A stretch of 5,976 nucleotides of DNA from Candidatus Zhuqueibacterota bacterium (GTDB taxonomy: Bacteria > SM23-31): assembly GCA_022562855.1 (NCBI GenBank), contig JADFON010000129.1, positions 1-5,976 of the forward strand. The letters run 5' to 3'. Position 1 is the first letter of the stretch. Each line of letters opens with the position of its first letter. The translations under genes were made by a program, and so were the position numbers. The notes under the pieces were generated by a model that did no database searches, had not been told where the DNA came from, and was given only the letters and a program-made list of their open reading frames with translations. Below are positions 1 to 5,976 of this stretch, piece after piece.

Positions 1-28
1 CCGATAAAAAGATCAGGAGTTTTTCCAT
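1..28 (-). CDS. Possible start of an unidentified gene running off the left edge
   Basis: An ATG at base 28 on the minus strand opens a frame that stays open to the window edge and reads MEKLLIFLS. A lysine followed by a hydrophobic run is typical of the start of a signal peptide or membrane anchor. It lies 99 bases downstream of the gltX stop, on the same strand as every other gene here. No Shine-Dalgarno sequence precedes it, but none precedes the other genes in this window either. Only nine codons are visible, so a chance ATG cannot be excluded and no function can be assigned. Confidence 0.3.
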
Positions 29-127
29 AATTTGTACCGACTTGTCAAGGTGTTTACCGTTTAGGCTGATTTTTTATGTAACAGGCGGAGTTCAGCGGGA
101 TCGGGAATTAGCGGTACTTGATACGCA

Positions 128-1591
128 TCATAATTTGTTCAAATACGAAATCGCTTTCTCGAGGCGGCGGATGACGGTATCTCTGCCGAGGAGGTTCATT
201 ACTTCGAAGAGTCCGGGGCTTATTCCCCACCCCGTCAGCGCAAGACGTGTGGGATGTATCAACTGCGCTGCTTTCAGATTTATTTTTTCCGCTAAGTTTC
301 TTATCCCGGTTTCGATCGATTCGATTGAAAAATCTTCGCAATCCATCATACTCAATCGTACACGCGCAAGATATTCCATCGCTTCGAATTCCTTCCCCAA
401 AGACGGGACATGCCAGTGTTTCTTTACCGCGGCAGGATCGTATTCGGAAGGATCGATGTAAAAATACCCGCCGAAATCGGAAAAATCGGTCAAAAGTCTC
501 ATTCTCGGTTTTACGAGGGACAATACCGGTAGAAAATATTCTTCCCCTTTTTCTTCGATTATCCGCGCCAAATTTTTGTCAGAATCGATAAAGGGTTTCA
601 ACCGGTTCGCAAGGTCCGATTCGGAAAGAGATGTAATATACTGCCCGTTCATCCACTCTAATTTTCTTTCATCGAATACGGCGGATTTTTTTGAGGTATC
701 TTCCAATTTGAATTTCCCGATTGCTTCATCCATTCCGATAATTTCCCGGTCGTCACCGGGAGACCATCCGAGCAGCAACAAAAAATTCAGAATCGTTTCC
801 GGCAGATAACCCCGCTCACGGTATACTTCTACAGAAACAGCGCCGTGCCGTTTACTGAGACGCCCCTTATCATGCCCGAGGATCATCGGCATGTGAGCAA
901 AAACCGGGACTTTCCAGCCAAGCGAATTAAAAAGAATGATCTGTTTGGGCGTATTGGAAAGATGGTCGTCCCCGCGGATAACGTGCGAAATTTCCATAGC
1001 GTGATCGTCGACAACAACAGCAAGCTGGTAAGTAGGCGTTCCGTCTCTGCGCATGAGGATAAAATCGTCTATCTCCGAATTCTGAAAAACCGTTCTGCCG
1101 TGAATCACATCTTCAAACACTGTTTCACCTTCAGGAACCCTGCATCTGACAGCATATAACTCGCCGGATTCTTCTTTCCCGCTTACCTCTTCCGGCGTCA
1201 AATCCCTGCATGTACCGTCATAAAAGTACCGTATCTTCTTTTTCTGCGCATCCATCCTCTTGAGGTCGAGCATATCGGGGGTGCAAAAACATTTGTAAGC
1301 AGAGCCGGACCTCAAAAGCGTTTCGGCAGTTCCCTTATGACTGCCGCTGTTTTCAGATTGAATAAACATTTCTTCCTGCCACTCAAGATTGAGCCATCGC
1401 AGGGAATTAAGAATGGAATCGAGATATTCGCGGGATGAGCGCTCCTTATCGGTATCTTCGATTCTCAACAAGAACTTACCGTTATTCCGCTGTGCGAAAA
1501 TCCAATTAAACATGGCTGTCCTTGTACTTCCGATATGAAGAAAACCCGTAGGGCTTGGAGCAAAACGGACGCGGATAGATTCGGTAGTCAT
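128..1591 (-). CDS. gltX: Glutamyl-tRNA synthetase (class I)
   Basis: This enzyme uses ATP to attach glutamate to tRNA(Glu) in the cytoplasm. The 487-residue product has the normal length for bacterial GluRS and appears complete. The N-terminal Rossmann fold opens with RFAPSPTG (residues 9-16) and the class I signature as HIG (19-21). LLRIEDTDKERS (41-52) follows, then the conserved block around DGTPTYQLAVVVDDHAM (183-199) and IRGDDHLSNTPKQ (205-217). The KMSKS-type loop is GRLSKRHG (243-250). The rest is the helical anticodon-binding region. Cys101, Cys103 and Cys128 match the spacing of the zinc-binding cysteines of E. coli GluRS, but the fourth-ligand position is Asp130 rather than His. 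The start at 1591 puts RFAPSPTG at the usual distance from the N-terminus; the bases before it (CATATCCCG) show no Shine-Dalgarno. It lies 126 bases downstream of the CCA-enzyme gene. Whether it also charges tRNA(Gln) (non-discriminating type) cannot be decided from this window. Confidence 0.97.
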   Translation of the reverse strand: MTTESIRVRFAPSPTGFLHIGSTRTAMFNWIFAQRNNGKFLLRIEDTDKERSSREYLDSILNSLRWLNLEWQEEMFIQSENSGSHKGTAETLLRSGSAYKCFCTPDMLDLKRMDAQKKKIRYFYDGTCRDLTPEEVSGKEESGELYAVRCRVPEGETVFEDVIHGRTVFQNSEIDDFILMRRDGTPTYQLAVVVDDHAMEISHVIRGDDHLSNTPKQIILFNSLGWKVPVFAHMPMILGHDKGRLSKRHGAVSVEVYRERGYLPETILNFLLLLGWSPGDDREIIGMDEAIGKFKLEDTSKKSAVFDERKLEWMNGQYITSLSESDLANRLKPFIDSDKNLARIIEEKGEEYFLPVLSLVKPRMRLLTDFSDFGGYFYIDPSEYDPAAVKKHWHVPSLGKEFEAMEYLARVRLSMMDCEDFSIESIETGIRNLAEKINLKAAQLIHPTRLALTGWGISPGLFEVMNLLGRDTVIRRLEKAISYLNKL

Positions 1592-1629
1592 CGGGATATG
1601 ATTTCAGGCAAAAGGTTTAAAACAGTGAG

Positions 1630-1657
1630 ATTAATATGAAATGTGTTGACTTTGCAA
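1630..1657 (-). promoter_or_regulatory. Weak candidate promoter for gltX
   Basis: On the minus strand, TTGCAA (1657-1652) resembles a -35 box. After 15-16 bases comes TATTAA/ATTAAT (1636-1630), resembling a -10 box. This would leave a leader of roughly 30 bases before the gltX ATG at 1591. Each element matches the sigma-70 consensus only partly and the spacing is slightly short. If the host is a Bacteroidota relative, the consensus would differ anyway. Its main support is its place in the intergenic gap upstream of gltX. Confidence 0.2.
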
Positions 1658-1668
1658 TTAGTGATTCC

Positions 1669-1699
1669 TTTCCGCCGGTATCCTGGCGAAAACGTTTCG
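1669..1699 (-). other. Overlapping inverted repeats in the cca-gltX gap
   Basis: On the minus-strand transcript, bases 1692-1685 (UUUUCGCC) can pair with 1676-1669 (GGCGGAAA). This gives an eight-pair stem with one G-U pair and an eight-base loop. An alternative hairpin pairs CGAAA (1699-1695) with UUUCG (1691-1687) around a three-base loop. The two share bases 1687-1691, so they exclude each other. The structure begins about 20 bases after the cca stop and lies about 80 bases upstream of the gltX start. No T-tract follows, so it is not a standard intrinsic terminator. It may be an mRNA 3'-end or leader structure, or chance. Confidence 0.3.
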
Positions 1700-1717
1700 A
1701 ATTGGGAAAGTATCGCT

Positions 1718-3148
1718 TTAAGCATTAGTTTTATGTTTAATCGAATTCGATTTTTGCAAAACTTCATCTTTTATTCTGAGCAAATAATCAAAAGCGGCGT
1801 CATGATCATAAGGAATATCCCCGTCAAGTATCGCTTCTTCGATCATAGTTTTCAGCTTACCAACCATTGGCGAAGAACCTAAATTGCAAACTTTCATTAT
1901 CTCGTTTCCATCGACCGGCGATTGAAACGTTCTTAACGAATCGATTTCCTCAACTTCTTGTATTCTTTTTTCCACCAGGTCAAAATTTTTCAGGTGTTTC
2001 TTTACTCTTTTGGGATTGCCCGAAGTAATATCCGCCCTGCATAAAGTCAACAAATCATCCAAATCCTCTCCAGCCGAGACAATGAGCCTGCGGATAGCGC
2101 TCTCCGTCACTCCTTCATCCGATAGGCTAATCGGGCGCAGGTGCAGGCGGATGAGTTTTTGAAGATACGGAATATAGTCCTTTGGTAATTTCAACTGCCG
2201 GATTATCGGAACAATCATCTTCGCACCGAGTGCATCGTGCCCGTGAAATGTCCAGCCAATGTTTTCTACAAACCTCTTTGTTCTCGGTTTCGCAATATCA
2301 TGGTACAGCGCCGCCAACCTGAGAACGAGTTTATCGGAGACTTTAGCGGTATTGTCAACGACTTTTATGGTATGAAACCAGACGTCCTTATGGTGATACA
2401 TTCCCCGTTGTTCCACTCCAATCAAATTATGAAGATCAGGAAACAGTATCTTGAGCATTCCCGTTTTGCGCAGCAGATCCAAACCGATAGAGGGTTTGGG
2501 AGATTGCATTATTTTGATAAATTCATCGGTTATCCGTTCTTGCGAAACGATCTTCACCCTGAGACATTTTGATTTTATAGCCTCAATCAGAACATTGTCT
2601 ATTTTGAAATTGTAACGAGCCACAAATCTGACAGCGCGAAGCATTCTTAACGGATCATCTTCAAACGTTTTCAACGGATCGAGTGGAGTTCTCAGAATCC
2701 TGTTTTCAAGATCTTTTTGTCCGTTGAACATATCCGTCAATTCACCCAAACCATCACTTGTCAGTCTTTTTGCGAGAGTATTAATGGTAAAATCCCTTCT
2801 TTCAAGGTCGGTTTTAAGGTTTCCCTTTTTGACAATCGGGTTTCTCGAGTCACGATTATATTTTTCTGACCTCGCTTGCACAAATTCAAGTTTATAATTC
2901 TTTAATCGGATCATGCACGTTCCGAACTTCTGATAGCAGACTATGTTCTTTACACCGAGTTCCTTCGCAACTTCCCGGGCAAATCCGACTCCGTCATTTA
3001 TTACCGTAAAATCAAGGTCTTTCACCTCGATACCAAGCAAATTATCTCTAAGATATCCGCCAACAACATATACTTCTTTACCCAGCTTATCAGCCTGGTC
3101 GCCGATAAACTCTAATAATTGGTCGGTATTTTTGAATTCCTTTGTCAT
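1718..3148 (-). CDS. cca: CCA tRNA nucleotidyltransferase / poly(A) polymerase family protein with HD domain
   Basis: Members of this family add or repair the 3'-CCA end of tRNAs from CTP and ATP without a template; some relatives are poly(A) polymerases. The 476-residue product is a complete class II enzyme. The nucleotidyltransferase head has GGYLRD (30-35) and the metal-binding DLD (44-46). The ribose/fingers motif is RRDFTINTLA (117-126), with Thr where Ala is usual. The neck helix is EDDPLRMLRAVRFVAR (163-178). An HD-type domain follows: His259, His283-Asp284, HGH (302-304) and His336 in LHLRPI, consistent with a metal-dependent phosphohydrolase fold that in related enzymes removes 2',3'-cyclic or 2'-phosphates. 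The C-terminal part is helical and ends in a lysine-rich tail. This architecture resembles the HD-containing enzymes of Bacteroidota-like bacteria. The ATG at 3148 fits the family N-terminus and is preceded by AT-rich sequence without a Shine-Dalgarno. CCA-adding activity is the likelier role because no second family member is visible here; a poly(A) or A-adding-only role remains possible. Confidence 0.92.
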   Translation of the reverse strand: MTKEFKNTDQLLEFIGDQADKLGKEVYVVGGYLRDNLLGIEVKDLDFTVINDGVGFAREVAKELGVKNIVCYQKFGTCMIRLKNYKLEFVQARSEKYNRDSRNPIVKKGNLKTDLERRDFTINTLAKRLTSDGLGELTDMFNGQKDLENRILRTPLDPLKTFEDDPLRMLRAVRFVARYNFKIDNVLIEAIKSKCLRVKIVSQERITDEFIKIMQSPKPSIGLDLLRKTGMLKILFPDLHNLIGVEQRGMYHHKDVWFHTIKVVDNTAKVSDKLVLRLAALYHDIAKPRTKRFVENIGWTFHGHDALGAKMIVPIIRQLKLPKDYIPYLQKLIRLHLRPISLSDEGVTESAIRRLIVSAGEDLDDLLTLCRADITSGNPKRVKKHLKNFDLVEKRIQEVEEIDSLRTFQSPVDGNEIMKVCNLGSSPMVGKLKTMIEEAILDGDIPYDHDAAFDYLLRIKDEVLQKSNSIKHKTNA

Positions 3149-3269
3149 AAGTCAAAAATTTATCAAATATGCCGAGACATATCGCTGTCGCTTATCATTG
3201 AGCCGTTATCGTTTTTAATGAAAGACTGGAATTGTAAAAACTTTTTAGACTGGGAGTATGCGCGGGCAG

Positions 3270-3297
3270 AAAAAACAGGCTATATTTCCTGTGTTTT
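3270..3297 (-). terminator. Weak intrinsic-terminator-like hairpin at the end of the MATE gene
   Basis: On the minus strand, ACAGG (3292-3288) pairs with CCTGT (3279-3275) around an eight-base loop. A run of six T (3275-3270) begins at the last base of the stem. After one mismatch the flanking AAAA (3297-3294) can also pair into the T-run. The MATE stop codon TAG (3282-3280) sits in the loop against the 3' arm, so a terminating ribosome would cover the hairpin. The stem is short, so termination may be partial. It fits an end to the ino1-MATE unit before the cca gene. Confidence 0.4.
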
Positions 3298-4632
3298 CCA
3301 TTTTCCGGTTCTGAAGCGGACAAAATTAAACAAAAATCGAGAAAACTCGTCGAATCCATGCACCCCCCAAATTCCTACCAACGTAAAATTAAATATAAAC
3401 ACCACTGCATATGAGGCAGTCACTTCAAAAACGAGTACACTTGCAATAGTCACCCACATAATCCATTTTAACTCGCCTGCCCCCCTGAGGTTTCCCATCA
3501 GTACAGTATTGAGCGCTTTTGGTATCTGCACCAAAGCAAATACAAATATTACTTTCAATCCGAGATCAAGGACCTCCTGGTCCTTGGTAAAAATTTGCAG
3601 AATCTCCAGTGAAAACGAATATACAAACCATACTATCAAGAGAACAGCAAAAAGTATTAACCCGGATGCTATATATCCTGTCCTTTCCGCTTGACGATGG
3701 TCGTCTGCCCCGACATTTTTCCCGACGAGAGTCATTGAACCAAGACTGAATCCCTGGTATATCATTGACATTACCGCTTGAAGAAGCAAAAGAAGCTGGT
3801 GTGTAGTAAGAACCACAAGCCCAAGACGCGCTGCATATCCCGATACTATTAATTGCCCCGAATACCAGGTCAACTGCTCAACAGTGGACGGAAAACCGAT
3901 TTTAAACAATTTTTTTACGCTTCCCCAATTCGGCGTCGTCATTTCCCGCATTGATAGAAATAGTTTTGCCCTTCTGCTTCTTACCAGGTATGCGGTGATG
4001 ATAAATCCGACCGTAAATGCAATGCCCTTCGACATAGCAAGACCGACCACTTCCAGCCTGGGAAAGCCGAATTCTCCAAATGCAAGCAGAGGCGCTAAAA
4101 GTACATTTACGCCGATAATAATCAGGTTTATCAGAAGGGAAAAATGGGAATCTCCGGTGCTTCTTATTATACCCAGGGCAATATAGCAAACGATAACGAT
4201 CGGTGCAAATAGCGCTATTGTCTGGAGATACTGAATTCCATATACCTTCCCTACCGGTTCGCTTTCATTGATTATCTTAAATATCCAGGGCGCTCCAACA
4301 TACCATACGATGCCGATAATCACAGATAACACGGCGCCGAGCATCATAGCCTGACCGAAAATATGATTAGCCTTCCAGGATTCACCCGCGCCGAGATGCC
4401 TGTTGATTATCAGCGAACTACCGATAACAAAAGTCAATACAACGGTCAGGGTTACGACTATAAATTGGAACGCAAGCCCGGCGCCCCCAAGTGCGGCATA
4501 ACTTATTTGACCTAACAGGAATGCCTCATAAATCCATACCATAGGCTGCCCGGTCAGGTCTATTACCGCGGGAATAGAGGTCTTTAGAAGTTCTTTTAGT
4601 GTCCCTTTATGTTTTTGGTTGTGCCCAGCCAT
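3280..4632 (-). CDS. MATE family efflux transporter
   Basis: MATE proteins are inner-membrane antiporters of the MOP superfamily that export cationic drugs, metabolites or toxins using H+ or Na+ gradients. The 450-residue product has the family's usual length and about twelve hydrophobic segments in two related halves. Half one has LTGQPMVWIYEAFLLGQIS (26-44), ALGGAGLAFQ (47-56), GAGESWKANHIFGQA (81-95) and IIRSTGDSHF (155-164). Half two has the matching IGFPSTVEQL (245-254), LVGKNVGADDHRQAERTGY (302-320) and NLRGAGELKW (381-390). The C-terminus GFDEFSRFLFNFVRFRTGKW (426-445) is also family-typical. The second half carries Glu386 where Asp is common after RGAG. The start at 4632 leaves a short basic N-terminal tail before the first membrane segment; no Shine-Dalgarno is seen. 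It lies 50 bases downstream of the inositol phosphate synthase gene with no terminator between them, so co-transcription is plausible. The substrate cannot be read from the sequence. Confidence 0.93.
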   Translation of the reverse strand: MAGHNQKHKGTLKELLKTSIPAVIDLTGQPMVWIYEAFLLGQISYAALGGAGLAFQFIVVTLTVVLTFVIGSSLIINRHLGAGESWKANHIFGQAMMLGAVLSVIIGIVWYVGAPWIFKIINESEPVGKVYGIQYLQTIALFAPIVIVCYIALGIIRSTGDSHFSLLINLIIIGVNVLLAPLLAFGEFGFPRLEVVGLAMSKGIAFTVGFIITAYLVRSRRAKLFLSMREMTTPNWGSVKKLFKIGFPSTVEQLTWYSGQLIVSGYAARLGLVVLTTHQLLLLLQAVMSMIYQGFSLGSMTLVGKNVGADDHRQAERTGYIASGLILFAVLLIVWFVYSFSLEILQIFTKDQEVLDLGLKVIFVFALVQIPKALNTVLMGNLRGAGELKWIMWVTIASVLVFEVTASYAVVFIFNFTLVGIWGVHGFDEFSRFLFNFVRFRTGKWKTQEI

Positions 4633-4682
4633 ATAAATATCAAAATCGCCTTATCATATATTTAAAGCAAACCGACTCGAAA

Positions 4683-5976
4683 TCAATCGTAATACTCCAA
4701 ACCAAGGTGTGTAATCGGTTCTTCTCCTTTCAGATGCCTGAGTGTATTTTTGAGCTTCATCAATTGTATAAATAGGTCGTGCTCCGGGTAGAGACCTTCC
4801 GCACACATAGGACTCTTAAAATAAAATGACAACCATTCCTGTATCCCCTTCATTTTGCATCGTTTGGCAAGATCAAGAAAGAGCGCAAGATCTAAAACTA
4901 TGGGCGCCGCAAGTATACTGTCTCTACAGAGAAAATTTATCTTTATCTGCATATCGTACCCAAGCCAGCCGAAGATATCAATATTGTCCCACCCCTCTTT
5001 GTTGTCCCGCCTCGGCGGATAATAGTTGATCCTGACTACATGTGTTATATCTCCATACAGCTCGGGGTACTTTTCCGGTTGCAAAATATGTTCAAGCACA
5101 GACAGCTTACTTTCTTCTTTTGTTTTGAATGCTTCTGGATCGTCAAGCACTTCGCCGTCGCGGTTTCCCAGAATATTTGTTGAGAACCAACCGTTAAGAC
5201 CAAGCATTCTTGCTTTTAGTCCCGGCGCAATAATTGTTTTCATTAATGTCTGCCCGGTTTTAAAATCTTTACCACATATAGGCGCCTCTTTTTCAATTGC
5301 TAAGTCCAATAGCGCAGGCACGTCGACGGTCAGATTCGGCGCACCGTTTGCAAATGGAATTCCTTCTGATATCGCCGCATAGGCATATATCATGCTTGGC
5401 GATATATCGGGAGAGTTATTTTTTAATCCTTTCTCAAATGCCTCTATCGATTCGTGCACTGCGCTTTTTTTCATAAAAATTTCGGTACTGGCACACCATA
5501 TCATAACCATCCTGTCAACATTGTTTTCTTTTTTGAAATTCCTGCAGTCTTCAATTAATTCCATTGCAAGGTCGTATTTGTTTTTTGCGGTTTTTATATT
5601 TGTTCCGCTGAGTTTTTTAACGAATTTATTCTCGAATACCGCCGTCATTGGGGTAATTGACTCCATTTGTGTTTTAATCTGGTCAATAAGCTTTTCTTCG
5701 AGAACCCCGGCATTCTTTGCAGAAAGATAAGAGTTATCGGTAAATATATCCCAACTTCCGAAGACAATATCTTCAAGGTTGGCAAGTGGAACGAAATCCT
5801 TGATTGCAGGAACATTGTTATCGGTCCTTTTACCAATTCTAATCGTACCCATTTGTGTTAACGATCCGACTGGAGCGGCAATACCCTTCAATACGGCAAA
5901 AACTCCGGCAATAAACGTGGTGCTGACTGCGCCCAGACCCGGCATTAAAATTCCAAGTTTTCCTTTTGTTGTTTCT
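4683..5976 (-). CDS. ino1: Inositol-3-phosphate synthase (myo-inositol-1-phosphate synthase), start beyond the window
   Basis: This NAD-dependent isomerase converts glucose 6-phosphate to myo-inositol 3-phosphate, the first step toward inositol phospholipids or inositol solutes. The frame is open to the right edge: ten in-frame codons (ETTKGKLGIL) precede the ATG at 5945. They form the first beta-strand leading into the NAD-binding turn MPGLGAVSTT, so that ATG is internal and the true start is off-window. 430 residues are visible. Counting from the internal Met, conserved blocks are VGSLTQMGTIRIG (26-38), GKDFKTGQT (225-233), NILGNRDGE (257-265), KTKEESK (274-280), RINYYPPRRD (305-314), GWLGYDMQIKINFLCRDS (326-343) and APIVLDLALFLDLA (347-360). 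Asn257, Asn261, Lys276, Lys280 and Asp342 appear to match active-site residues of the yeast enzyme by remembered alignment. The C-terminus is complete, ending GLEYYD. The visible length exceeds actinobacterial forms (about 360 residues) and falls short of eukaryotic ones (over 500). It is the first visible gene of a probable unit with the MATE gene. Confidence 0.95.
   Translation of the reverse strand, partial: ETTKGKLGILMPGLGAVSTTFIAGVFAVLKGIAAPVGSLTQMGTIRIGKRTDNNVPAIKDFVPLANLEDIVFGSWDIFTDNSYLSAKNAGVLEEKLIDQIKTQMESITPMTAVFENKFVKKLSGTNIKTAKNKYDLAMELIEDCRNFKKENNVDRMVMIWCASTEIFMKKSAVHESIEAFEKGLKNNSPDISPSMIYAYAAISEGIPFANGAPNLTVDVPALLDLAIEKEAPICGKDFKTGQTLMKTIIAPGLKARMLGLNGWFSTNILGNRDGEVLDDPEAFKTKEESKLSVLEHILQPEKYPELYGDITHVVRINYYPPRRDNKEGWDNIDIFGWLGYDMQIKINFLCRDSILAAPIVLDLALFLDLAKRCKMKGIQEWLSFYFKSPMCAEGLYPEHDLFIQLMKLKNTLRHLKGEEPITHLGLEYYD

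Noticed and set aside
43-48. A perfect minus-strand TTGACA as a -35 box for the left-edge frame
   Set aside because: A -10 box at normal spacing would fall inside or after the ATG at base 28, and no good -10 sequence is seen there.
29-127. A tRNA or terminator downstream of gltX
   Set aside because: No T-loop or acceptor-stem pairing is found on either strand, and the C-rich minus strand forms no stable hairpin before the short A-rich stretch.
42-461. A 139-codon plus-strand open frame antisense to the end of gltX
   Set aside because: Its translation has no recognisable motif, and it covers the conserved C-terminal region of GluRS on the other strand.
3149-3279. A Bacteroidota-type promoter (TAnnTTTG) at CATATTTG upstream of cca
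   Set aside because: It matches seven of eight positions, but no TTG element is found at the expected upstream distance. Otherwise this gap holds only the terminator-like hairpin at its MATE end.
3119-3694. A 191-codon plus-strand open frame antisense to the end of the MATE gene and into the cca-MATE gap
   Set aside because: It overlaps clearly conserved MATE coding sequence, and its translation lacks domain-like or family-like features. It is best explained as a shadow of the real gene.
4633-4682. A -10-like TATGAT (4658-4653) upstream of the MATE gene
   Set aside because: The sequence 17 bases upstream matches the -35 consensus at only about two positions. The gap is AT-rich, so a chance match is likely, and co-transcription with ino1 is equally possible.

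Overview
The window carries four protein genes, all on the minus strand, plus a possible fifth at the left edge. In transcription order (right to left) they are: a myo-inositol-1-phosphate (inositol-3-phosphate) synthase whose first codons lie beyond the right edge, a MATE-family multidrug/toxin exporter, a CCA tRNA nucleotidyltransferase/poly(A)-polymerase-family enzyme with an HD domain, and glutamyl-tRNA synthetase. No RNA gene, mobile element, CRISPR array or long repeat is visible. No gap between genes exceeds about 130 bases.

Organism: a bacterium of moderate GC. Three complete genes begin without a recognisable Shine-Dalgarno sequence. The nucleotidyltransferase resembles the roughly 475-residue HD-containing form I associate with Bacteroidota and relatives (Ignavibacteria, Chlorobi, Marinimicrobia, Calditrichota). 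The inositol phosphate synthase, at 430 or more residues, also fits that group. Together these point to the FCB superphylum, but this is inference from remembered family features, not a phylogeny.

Layout: inositol phosphate synthase (right edge to 4683) is followed after 50 bases by the MATE gene (4632-3280), with no terminator visible between them, so the two could be co-transcribed. A weak terminator-like hairpin with a T-tract overlaps the end of the MATE gene. After a 131-base gap comes the CCA-enzyme gene (3148-1718), then a 126-base gap with inverted repeats and a weak candidate promoter, then gltX (1591-128). Nine codons after an ATG at base 28 may start another gene running off the left edge.

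Function: cca and gltX are both tRNA-maturation/charging genes. The ino1-MATE pair joins synthesis of the inositol head-group precursor to a membrane exporter of unknown substrate. I found no convincing new system; the notes below cover gene-boundary correction, unusual start contexts and small regulatory-looking structures.
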